Both the position numbers and the translations under genes were made by a program. The notes beneath the pieces are model-generated. The model was not told the DNA's origin. It was given only the letters and a program-made list of their open reading frames with translations, and did no database searches. From an uncultured Prevotella sp. (lineage in GTDB: Bacteria > Bacteroidota > Bacteroidia > Bacteroidales > Bacteroidaceae): a stretch of DNA of 6,565 nucleotides. The stretch covers positions 1 through 6,565 of the forward strand of contig CAMOTK010000113.1 in NCBI GenBank assembly GCA_946625715.1, read 5' to 3'. How positions within the stretch are numbered: position 1 is the stretch's first letter; each line of letters starts with the position of its first letter. This document shows positions 1 through 6,393 of the stretch, piece by piece.

Positions 1-1202
1 ACGAGATTGACGGCATCATCGTGTCGCTGCCCAACTTCGGCTTCGAGATTGGCATTATCAACGCCATCAACGATGCCGAGCTGAACGTGCCCATCATGGT
101 GCAGGCCTGCGACGATGAGAACGACAAGGTGGACCTCGACAGCCGCCGCGACGCCTTCTGCGGCAAAATCTCGGTGTGCAACAACCTCTACCAGTATGGC
201 ATCCCCTTCACCGATACCACCCTCCACACCTATAGCATCTACGACCCGCTGCTGAAGAAAGACATCGACCGCTTTGCCGCCGTCTGTCGTGTGGTCAACG
301 GTCTGCGCCACGCCCGTATCGGCCAGATTGGCACGCGCCCCTTGGGCTTCAACACCTGCCGCGCCTCCGAGAAGCTGCTGCAGCGCAGCGGCATCACCGT
401 GGTGCCCGCCGACCTGAGCGAGATACTCTTTGCCGCCGAGAAGATTAAGGACGACGATCCCCGCTTCATCGAGATGTGCAACCGCACCTGCAACTATGCC
501 GAGGTGCCCGAGAACTATAAGGAGAAGTTAGGCATCCAGGCCAAGTTCAGCGTGGCCGTCGAGGAGTGGATTGAGAAGAACGACGTGCAGGCCGTGGCCA
601 TCCAGTGCTGGGACTCGCTCGAAATCAACTATGGCTGCGCTCCCTGCGTGACGATGTCGATGCTGGGCGACAAGCTCATCCCCGCCGCCTGCGAGACCGA
701 TATCGCCGGTGCCGTGTCGATGTATGCCCTGACGCTCGCTTCGCAGAAGGCTTCGGCCCTGCTCGACTGGAACAACAACTTCGCCGAAGACCGCAACAAG
801 TGCGTGTGCACCCACTGCGGCAACTATCCGAAGTCGTTTGTGCAGAACGACCTGAAGCTCGGTCCGCTCGGCGTGCTCGGTCGCACCTTAGGCAAGGTGA
901 AGACCTTCGGCGCCGTTTATGCCAAGGTGACCAGCGGCCCCTTCACCTTCTTCCGCATCTCGACCGACGACCCGAAGGGCTGCATCAAGGCCTACCTGGG
1001 CAAGGGCGAAATCACCGACGATCCCTACGGAATGGACGGTTGCATCGCCGTGACGAAGGTCGACAACCTGCAGAAGCTCATGAAGTACATCTGCAAGAAC
1101 GGTTTCGAGCACCACGTAGCCATGGTGCGCACCGATGTGGTCGACATTCTGGAAGAGGCCCTCACCACCTATCTGGGCTGGCCCCTCTATGTACACGAGT
1201 AA
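1..1202 (+). CDS. L-fucose isomerase-like family protein (COG2407 type), 5' end missing
   Basis: This is the C-terminal 399 codons of a cytoplasmic protein resembling L-fucose/L-arabinose isomerase-type enzymes, which interconvert an aldose and a ketose with a divalent metal. The frame is open from base 3 (reading EIDGIIVSLPNFGFE) with no stop before the left edge, so the GTG at 21 is an internal valine codon and not a start. Family members are about 470 residues from memory, so perhaps 70-90 residues are missing. Recognisable segments are VQAVAIQCWDSLE (about 585-624), a GCAPC motif, ACETDIAGAVSM (Glu codon 693-695, Asp codon 699-701, plausible metal ligands), LLDWNN (Asp 765-767) and CTHCGNYP (His 813-815). 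A C-terminal domain with TSGPFTFFRIS follows. It ends in TAA and faces a SusC/SusD operon convergently. The family assignment is fairly secure. The actual sugar substrate is not known, and many proteins of this family are not true fucose isomerases. Confidence 0.82.
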   Translation, partial: EIDGIIVSLPNFGFEIGIINAINDAELNVPIMVQACDDENDKVDLDSRRDAFCGKISVCNNLYQYGIPFTDTTLHTYSIYDPLLKKDIDRFAAVCRVVNGLRHARIGQIGTRPLGFNTCRASEKLLQRSGITVVPADLSEILFAAEKIKDDDPRFIEMCNRTCNYAEVPENYKEKLGIQAKFSVAVEEWIEKNDVQAVAIQCWDSLEINYGCAPCVTMSMLGDKLIPAACETDIAGAVSMYALTLASQKASALLDWNNNFAEDRNKCVCTHCGNYPKSFVQNDLKLGPLGVLGRTLGKVKTFGAVYAKVTSGPFTFFRISTDDPKGCIKAYLGKGEITDDPYGMDGCIAVTKVDNLQKLMKYICKNGFEHHVAMVRTDVVDILEEALTTYLGWPLYVHE

Positions 1203-1220
1203 CGGTATGATTTGATATAA

Positions 1221-1270
1221 AAAAACGACCGCCCGCTTTCCTGCGATTGGAAAGCGGGCGGTTTTCGTTT
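1221..1270. terminator. Bidirectional rho-independent terminator between convergent genes
   Basis: A perfect 12-bp GC-rich stem, CCGCCCGCTTTC (1229-1240) against GAAAGCGGGCGG (1250-1261), encloses a 9-base loop; a further C-G pair at 1241/1249 can close it to 7. On the + strand the stem is followed by TTTTCGTTTT, ending the isomerase transcript. On the - strand it is followed by TCG and then a run of seven T, 22 bases after the stop of the SusD-like gene at 1283. Both flanks therefore suit an intrinsic terminator, and one hairpin probably serves both convergent transcripts. Confidence 0.88.
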
Positions 1271-1282
1271 TGTAGCAATGGC

Positions 1283-3109
1283 TTATTTGTAGCCATCGTT
1301 CTGATAGTCGTCGGCATTGTCGATGAGCAGCAGTTCCTGGTTCATGACAGGACGCAGGTAGAACTCCTTCTTGAAGGTCTTAATCTGCGGGTTCATGGCA
1401 GCAATGCGCTCACCCATCAGGCGGAAGCGCTTCAGCGTCTGCCAGCGCTGCCATTCGCCGATAAGCTCGCGGGCATCCTCGTCGAGCAGCAGGTTGGCAT
1501 TCACGTCGGCTGCAGCTACGTCCATGCTGTGGTCGTGGCCCATGCAGGCACGGTTGCGGACGACGTTCAGTCGCTCGGCAGCCTTCTGGTTGTCGCCCAG
1601 ACGCCAGTAGATTTCGGCCGAGAGCAGATAGGTCTCAGCCAGACGGTAGACGATGCAGTCGCCCGAGGTGTAGGGCTTCGAGGCGTTGGTGCCCTGGAAG
1701 AGTGCCGTGTTCAGGTTCTTCTTCAGCGTGGGGAAGAACTTCTTGGGATTAGCCTGGTCGGCATAGTTGTCCTCGAGGTTGTAAGAACCGTAGCGCAGGG
1801 CGTCGCGCTGAGCCTGCGTGAGGTTCTTGCCGCGTGCGATGTACACGGCGGTGTCGCCTTTCTGGATATTGAAGGCCGTATTGCCGGCGCGTGCAGCATC
1901 CAGTCCGAAGCGCTTGGCATCGGCCTCCGTCCACTTATAGGCGTTGCCGTCGTTGGGGTTGTTCACGTACCACGTGTCGATGAAGAAAGCCTTGTAGCGG
2001 CCGTCCTTCTCGCCGTAGAGGTCGAAGAAGGCCTTCGAGGGCGCCATGTAGCAGTTGCCCTTGGCCAGTCGGTACTCCTTGCCGTTGACGTTGGTCACGG
2101 GGTCGTAGGTGGGCTTCATGCCGCCCAGTCCCACGCCGTCGCTGGCATTGTTGTAGGCATCCCAGTGCTTCCACGAGCGGTTGTAGTAGTTGCCGCGGGG
2201 GTTGTAGGCCTGAACGCTCGAGTGCGTGACGACGAAGAGGGCCTCGACATTTTCCTTGTTCGATGCAGCGTTGTACTCGTCGAACACGTCCTCAATCTCG
2301 TCGTACAGGCGCACGCCGAGTGTAGCCTGGTTGGCGATGAGGTAGTCGGCAGCATCCTTGGCCTTGTTCAGCAGCTCCGTCTTCTTGGCGTTGTCAATGG
2401 CGTCGCAGTAGCCGATGGGGTCGGTGTAGGTGCTGTAGGTCAGTGCGGCCTTAGCCATCAGGTGGTAGGCAGCGGCACGAGTGACGTGTCCACGCACCTC
2501 CTGAGCTACAGGCAGGTTGGCGATGGCAAACTCCAAATCCTTCAGAATCACGTCATAGAAGTCGTTGACCTTGCTCATGGGCAGGTCGGTGACGGGACTC
2601 GTGATGGGCGTGGTGGGCAGATACTTGCCGCCCCAGTACTCAACGATGTTGAACAGACAGTGGGCACGCAGGAAGTGAGCCTCGGCCACGAGCGCATTCT
2701 TCTTGGCCTCGTCGAGCCCCTTCACCTTGTCGGCATAGAGGATGGCGGCGTTGCACTGGCTCAGACAGCCGTAGAAGCCGCTGTAGGCCTCGTGGAACAT
2801 AGAGGTGGTGGCACCGAAGTCGTTGCTGTAGATGAGTGCGCGGCTCCAGTTGCCGTTCGAGCCGCCTTTGACGTCCTGCCAGATGTCGGTGCCGGCCTCA
2901 GAGGTGATGATATAGGTGTCTTCTGCCTGTCCGTAGATGATGCGCACCAAATCGAAATAGCATCCGTTGACGAGCTTCTCATATCCGCTGGCAGTAGACC
3001 ATTCCTGAGCGGTGGAGATGGCCGAAGGGTTCTCCTCGTCCAGACTGCAGCTGCTGAAGGAGAGCATGCTGCTGGCTGCAAGAGCCATAAATAAATATTT
3101 CTGTTTCAT
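1283..3109 (-). CDS. SusD/RagB-family outer-membrane lipoprotein (608 aa)
   Basis: This is the surface glycan-binding lipoprotein that caps its SusC-like partner and delivers oligosaccharide to the barrel. The start is set at the ATG at 3109 (MKQKYLFMALAASS) because it gives a clean lipoprotein signal with the lipid-carrying Cys at residue 21 (LSFSSC). A longer in-frame start at 3193 would overlap the upstream gene and bury that signal. The residues after the Cys, SLDEEN, are acidic, like the Bacteroidetes surface-export signal. Family features in order are AEAHFLRAHCLFNIVEYWGG (142-161), the helical stretch GHVTRAAAYHLMAKAAL (207-223), RLAETYLLSAEIYWRLGD (489-506) leading to LNVVRNRAC, ELIGEWQRWQTLKRF (548-562), and the terminal QNDGY (603-607; QNPGY in many relatives). 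Length is slightly above the usual 500-600. It lies 19 bases after the SusC-like gene, surely in the same operon, and no Shine-Dalgarno is visible. Eight cysteines besides Cys21 seem many for this family. The ligand is unknown. Confidence 0.96.
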   Translation of the reverse strand: MKQKYLFMALAASSMLSFSSCSLDEENPSAISTAQEWSTASGYEKLVNGCYFDLVRIIYGQAEDTYIITSEAGTDIWQDVKGGSNGNWSRALIYSNDFGATTSMFHEAYSGFYGCLSQCNAAILYADKVKGLDEAKKNALVAEAHFLRAHCLFNIVEYWGGKYLPTTPITSPVTDLPMSKVNDFYDVILKDLEFAIANLPVAQEVRGHVTRAAAYHLMAKAALTYSTYTDPIGYCDAIDNAKKTELLNKAKDAADYLIANQATLGVRLYDEIEDVFDEYNAASNKENVEALFVVTHSSVQAYNPRGNYYNRSWKHWDAYNNASDGVGLGGMKPTYDPVTNVNGKEYRLAKGNCYMAPSKAFFDLYGEKDGRYKAFFIDTWYVNNPNDGNAYKWTEADAKRFGLDAARAGNTAFNIQKGDTAVYIARGKNLTQAQRDALRYGSYNLEDNYADQANPKKFFPTLKKNLNTALFQGTNASKPYTSGDCIVYRLAETYLLSAEIYWRLGDNQKAAERLNVVRNRACMGHDHSMDVAAADVNANLLLDEDARELIGEWQRWQTLKRFRLMGERIAAMNPQIKTFKKEFYLRPVMNQELLLIDNADDYQNDGYK

Positions 3110-3128
3110 AATGATAGTCGTTGCTTGA

Positions 3129-6100
3129 TTAGAATGTGACATTGATACCGAAAACGAACTGCTTAGACAGCGGAGCGTCGTCGTCGTCGCCACCCTTCTC
3201 GAGGTCGTAGTTCTTCAGATACTTGTTCTTGGCGAAGATGAAGGGGTTGCTGGCCGTGGCATAGACGCGCAGGTTGTTGATGTGCAGTGCCTTGAGTGCG
3301 CTCTTGGGCAGCGTGTAGCCCAGGGTGATGTTCTTCACCTTGATGTACGAGCCGTCGAAGTAGTTGAGCGACGAGGTGCCGTTCTGCTGGTAGGGGTCCT
3401 GGCTGGCGTTCATGTCGGGGCGCGGATAGCGGGCACCCTGGTTTTCGGGAGTCCAGTAGTCACAGATGGCGGGCGAGGGCGACAGACCGTCGAGGCGGTA
3501 CCAGCCGGTCAGTCCGTAGCTTATGGTGTGACCCCAGCGGGCAATGAGCTGGAAGCTCAGGTCGAAGTCCTTGAAGAAGAACGCGTTGGTCATGCTGGCC
3601 GACCAAGAGGGGTCGGCGTGGCCGATGACCATATAGTCGTCCTTGGTGATTTTCTTGTCCACGTTGCCTTCCTCGTCGGGCTTGTCGTAGACGCGAATCT
3701 GTCCGGGCTTGGCGCCATACTCGGCAGCCTCGGCTTCCTGTGCGGTGCCCCAGATGCCCTCGTACTGATAGAGGTAGTAGGTGTGCACGGGCTGGCCCTT
3801 GATGAGGTAGTAGTCTCCAAACTGCAGCGGGTCGTCGCTGGTGGTCTTCACCACCTCTTCCTTATTGGTAGAGAAGGTGAACGCCGTGTTCCACTTGAAG
3901 TCCTTGGTCACGATGTTGCGGCTGTTGATGGCCAGTTCAAAGCCAGTGTTGCGGGTCTTGCCCACGTTGCTCCAGATTTTGAACGGGCTTGAGGCGTAGC
4001 CACCGGTGGCGTAGGGCAGCGACTTCTGGTAGAGCAGGTCCTTGGTGGTGGTGCGATACCAGTCGGCCACAACCTCCAGTCGGCCGTTGAAGAAGCCCAT
4101 GTCGAGACCAACGTCAATCATCGACGACTTCTCCCATCCCAGGTCGAGGTTGGCCACGTTCTGCGAGTAGCCGCTGTAGGGCTGGGGCACGTCCTGGAAA
4201 CCGATGGTGCCCGTGCGCGAGTAGTCGAGGGTGGCATATTCGGCGGCGCCGGCGTTACCGGTGACACCGTAGCTCAGGCGCAGCTTCAGGTTCGACAGCC
4301 ACGACTCAGTGCTCTTCATGAAGGCCTCGTCGCTGATGCGCCATGCGAAGGCGGCAGCGGGGAAGAAGTCCCACTTCTTGCCGTCGGCCAGCATCGACGA
4401 GCCGTCCCAGCGTCCGCTCAGGGTGAAGAGGTAGCGGCCCAGCAGGCTGTAGTTCACGCGTGCGGCATACGACATGGTCTGGCTCTGCACGTAGCTCGAA
4501 CCCACCTGCGGTGTGCCAGTGCCGGCACCCAGGTTGTGGTAGGCATAGCTGTTCTCGTCGAAGTTGTAGGCCGTGGCAATGCTGTACTGGCGGCGGCGCT
4601 TCTCCCAGTCGGTGACGCCCGTGAACACGAAGTCGTGGGCCTCGCCCAGCTTCAGGTTGTAGGTCAGGATGTTCTGCCACTGGTAGTTGTAGACAAACGT
4701 GTTGGGTGTCGAGGCGGTCGAGCCGGTGGCCAGGCCGTTGAACGACTTGTTGCCCACGAAGGTGCCCTGAGCCGTGTTGCGGAACTGTCCGCCGAGAATC
4801 GACTTCAGCGAGAGTCCTGCCACGGGCTTCACCTCAACGTAGGCCTGCGGCGTCACGTTCAGCGTCTTCGTGTTGCTCACGTATTCGCCCGGGTTCATGT
4901 CGGCCAGCGGGTTGATGTCGGCCGTGTTGCCGCCCACGGGGTAGACCACCATGTCGCCGTTCTCATCGTAGGGCGTGCCGAGTGGCGGCGTGCAGATGAT
5001 GCGGTTCCAGAGTCGGCCGTTCATGTGGTTGTAGTTCTGGTACGAGGCATAGAGGTTGATGCCGTAGTCAATGAAGCGGTTGGCCTTGAAGTCGAACTTT
5101 GCACGCATGCTGTAGCGCTGCATGTCCTCGTCTTTGATGAGGCCCTTCGTGTTGTTGTAGCCCAGCGAGATGTAGCTGCTCATGCGGTCGTTCGAGAAGT
5201 TGGTCGACAGGTTGTAGTTCTGCGTGCTGCCCGTGCGGGTGGCCAGGTCGAACCAGTCTACCCACTTGTTGCCCTGAATCAGGCCCCAGAGGTAGTCGGG
5301 GAAGATGCTGGCGTCGTCGGCCGGCGAGTTCCACTGGCCCTGCGTCTTGGCAGCCTCGCGGCGGAAGTTGATATAGTCGTCGCCGGTGTTCATCTTCGGG
5401 AACGACGTGACGGTGTTCACACCCACATAGGCATCGAGGTTGATGCTGAACTTGTCCTTCTGCGGGTTCTTTGTCGTGATGAGAATCACACCGTTGGCGC
5501 CGGCCGAACCGTAGATGGCCGTCGACGATGCGTCCTTCAGCACCTCAATGCTCTCAATGTCGTTGGGGTTCAGTTCCTCGAACGAGCCTTCCATGCCGTC
5601 GACAATGATGAGCGGCTCGTTGTTGCCATAGATAGAGCGGTTGCCGCGCAGCGTCATCTTCAGTTCGCCGTTCAGCTCGCCCGTGGTGCGGGTGATGTCG
5701 AAACCGGCCACCTGGCCCTGCACAGCCTCCATCACGTTGTAGGTAGGCGTCTTGAGCAGTTCGGCGCTCTTCACCGACGACACGCTACCCGTGAGGTCGC
5801 GCTTCTTCATCGTGCCGTAGCCGATGACCACCACGTCTTCCAGGCCCATCACGTCGGGCTCCATGCTGATGTTCATCTGGCCGCCGCCAGCCTGCACGGT
5901 CAGCGTCTTATAGCCCGTGTACGACAGCTGCACGTGCTTCTTGCCGGCCGGAAGCTGCAGCGAGAAATTACCGTTCAGGTCGGTAATGGCACCGGCATTG
6001 GCACCCACGGCCTTCACAGTCACACCAATCAAAGGCTCGCCGTTTTCGTCGACGACGTGACCTTTCACCACCTTGACTTGTTCAACTGCATTGACAGTTG

Positions 6101-6203
6101 GCGGGGTCGTTTGCTCTGCCCAGGCCGTTGCAGGCACGCACAGGCCTGCCAGTCCCAACATAGCAGAGAACCCCATCAAGTACATTTTTGAGTTTTGGTT
6201 CAT
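3129..6203 (-). CDS. SusC/RagA-family TonB-linked outer-membrane transporter (1024 aa)
   Basis: This is an outer-membrane barrel that imports glycan oligosaccharides (or peptides in some relatives) using energy from TonB-ExbBD, paired with the SusD-like protein downstream. The ATG at 6203 is chosen because it begins a Sec signal peptide (MNQNSKMYLMGFSAMLGLAG, with cleavage likely after AWA at residue 29). An in-frame ATG at 6275 would add 24 residues that hide this signal. Domains are a carboxypeptidase-regulatory-like beta-sandwich at about 44-117 (KGHVVDENGEPLIGVTV, then TDLNGNF and SYTGY), a TonB-box-like segment LEDVVVIGYG (121-130), and a plug at about 137-247 with the SusC signature DIESIEVLKDASSTAIYGSAG and ANGVILITTKN. 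The barrel then runs to the C-terminal beta strand FVFGINVTF, whose last residue is Phe. No STN domain precedes the sandwich. An Asp-rich insert (GGDDDDAP) lies after NYDLEK near the end. The reading frame is intact. The substrate cannot be predicted from this sequence alone. Confidence 0.97.
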   Translation of the reverse strand: MNQNSKMYLMGFSAMLGLAGLCVPATAWAEQTTPPTVNAVEQVKVVKGHVVDENGEPLIGVTVKAVGANAGAITDLNGNFSLQLPAGKKHVQLSYTGYKTLTVQAGGGQMNISMEPDVMGLEDVVVIGYGTMKKRDLTGSVSSVKSAELLKTPTYNVMEAVQGQVAGFDITRTTGELNGELKMTLRGNRSIYGNNEPLIIVDGMEGSFEELNPNDIESIEVLKDASSTAIYGSAGANGVILITTKNPQKDKFSINLDAYVGVNTVTSFPKMNTGDDYINFRREAAKTQGQWNSPADDASIFPDYLWGLIQGNKWVDWFDLATRTGSTQNYNLSTNFSNDRMSSYISLGYNNTKGLIKDEDMQRYSMRAKFDFKANRFIDYGINLYASYQNYNHMNGRLWNRIICTPPLGTPYDENGDMVVYPVGGNTADINPLADMNPGEYVSNTKTLNVTPQAYVEVKPVAGLSLKSILGGQFRNTAQGTFVGNKSFNGLATGSTASTPNTFVYNYQWQNILTYNLKLGEAHDFVFTGVTDWEKRRRQYSIATAYNFDENSYAYHNLGAGTGTPQVGSSYVQSQTMSYAARVNYSLLGRYLFTLSGRWDGSSMLADGKKWDFFPAAAFAWRISDEAFMKSTESWLSNLKLRLSYGVTGNAGAAEYATLDYSRTGTIGFQDVPQPYSGYSQNVANLDLGWEKSSMIDVGLDMGFFNGRLEVVADWYRTTTKDLLYQKSLPYATGGYASSPFKIWSNVGKTRNTGFELAINSRNIVTKDFKWNTAFTFSTNKEEVVKTTSDDPLQFGDYYLIKGQPVHTYYLYQYEGIWGTAQEAEAAEYGAKPGQIRVYDKPDEEGNVDKKITKDDYMVIGHADPSWSASMTNAFFFKDFDLSFQLIARWGHTISYGLTGWYRLDGLSPSPAICDYWTPENQGARYPRPDMNASQDPYQQNGTSSLNYFDGSYIKVKNITLGYTLPKSALKALHINNLRVYATASNPFIFAKNKYLKNYDLEKGGDDDDAPLSKQFVFGINVTF

Positions 6204-6300
6204 TGTTTTGTTTTTTAGATTATTAATAGTAGTAATTAGGAAAAAGTTCCTTATATATAACGAATAAACACCCAAATTGTACTCATTCCTTTCTGTAAAA
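6204..6300 (-). promoter_or_regulatory. A/T-rich leader and probable promoter of the SusC/SusD operon
   Basis: These 97 bases upstream of the SusC-like start are far richer in A/T than everything around them, as expected for a Bacteroidota promoter and untranslated leader. On the - strand the bases just before the ATG read AAAAAACAAAACA, an A-rich stretch without a Shine-Dalgarno. TACAATTTG (positions 6281 down to 6273) resembles the Bacteroides -7 element TAnnTTTG but has one extra base, and I see no convincing -33 partner, so the exact promoter is uncertain. A small 5-bp hairpin (AGGAA/TTCCT, 6238-6251) lies in the presumed leader. No operator or regulator site could be identified. Confidence 0.35.
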
Positions 6301-6322
6301 AATGGTGCTGCCGACCAATGTC

Positions 6323-6359
6323 AACGCCCCCGACAGCCGCAAGGGTTGTCGGGGGCGTT
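6323..6359 (-). terminator. Strong GC hairpin, probable terminator of the upstream - strand gene
   Basis: A perfect 13-bp stem, AACGCCCCCGACA (6323-6335) against TGTCGGGGGCGTT (6347-6359), can extend by a G-T and two C-G pairs, leaving a 5-base GCAAG loop. It begins 34 bases downstream of the stop at 6394 on the - strand and lies before the A/T-rich leader of the SusC-like gene, which is where a terminator is expected. The odd point is the tail: on the - strand the stem is followed by GACATTGG and not by T residues. The nearest T run (six T, 6302 to 6297) comes about 20 bases later. Terminator function is therefore likely but not certain. Confidence 0.55.
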
Positions 6360-6370
6360 TGTCTGGTTCA

Positions 6371-6390
6371 GCGAGGCGCGTGCGCCTCGC
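6371..6390. repeat. Perfect 20-base palindromic element (second hairpin)
   Basis: GCGAGGCGC (6371-6379) and GCGCCTCGC (6382-6390) are exact reverse complements separated by only GT, so the transcript could form a GC-rich hairpin with a tight loop. It starts just 3 bases past the stop codon of the - strand gene ending at 6394 and lies 11 bases from the larger hairpin. It could protect the 3' end of the mRNA, assist termination, be a dispersed palindromic repeat, or be a protein-binding palindrome. The sequence does not decide between these. Confidence 0.55.
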
Positions 6391-6393
6391 GGT

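Noticed and set aside
605..1210. A 201-codon + strand frame overlapping the isomerase-like gene
   Set aside because: An Arg-rich out-of-frame shadow; the isomerase frame carries the conserved motifs.
1247..3094. A 615-codon open frame on the + strand opposite the SusD-like gene
   Set aside because: It is a shadow. The real gene on the - strand has clear family motifs, while this translation is a low-complexity run of V, L, G, A and E with no recognisable domain, as produced by antisense reading of codons ending in G or C.
3110..3193. A longer start (ATG at 3193) for the SusD-like gene, overlapping the SusC-like gene by 65 bases
   Set aside because: The extra 28 residues are S/T-rich and would place the lipoprotein signal in the interior. 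The ATG at 3109 gives a proper signal peptide and lipobox.
3282..3992. A 236-codon + strand open frame opposite the SusC-like gene
   Set aside because: Antisense shadow of the transporter barrel region, with the same biased composition and no motif.
4536..6191. A 551-codon open frame on the + strand opposite the SusC-like gene
   Set aside because: Same cause: V-, R-, H- and A-rich composition, no domain and no start context, and it is fully covered by the well-supported transporter.
6204..6275. A longer start (ATG at 6275) for the SusC-like gene
   Set aside because: The additional 24 residues come from the A/T-rich leader and precede an otherwise complete Sec signal peptide starting at 6203.
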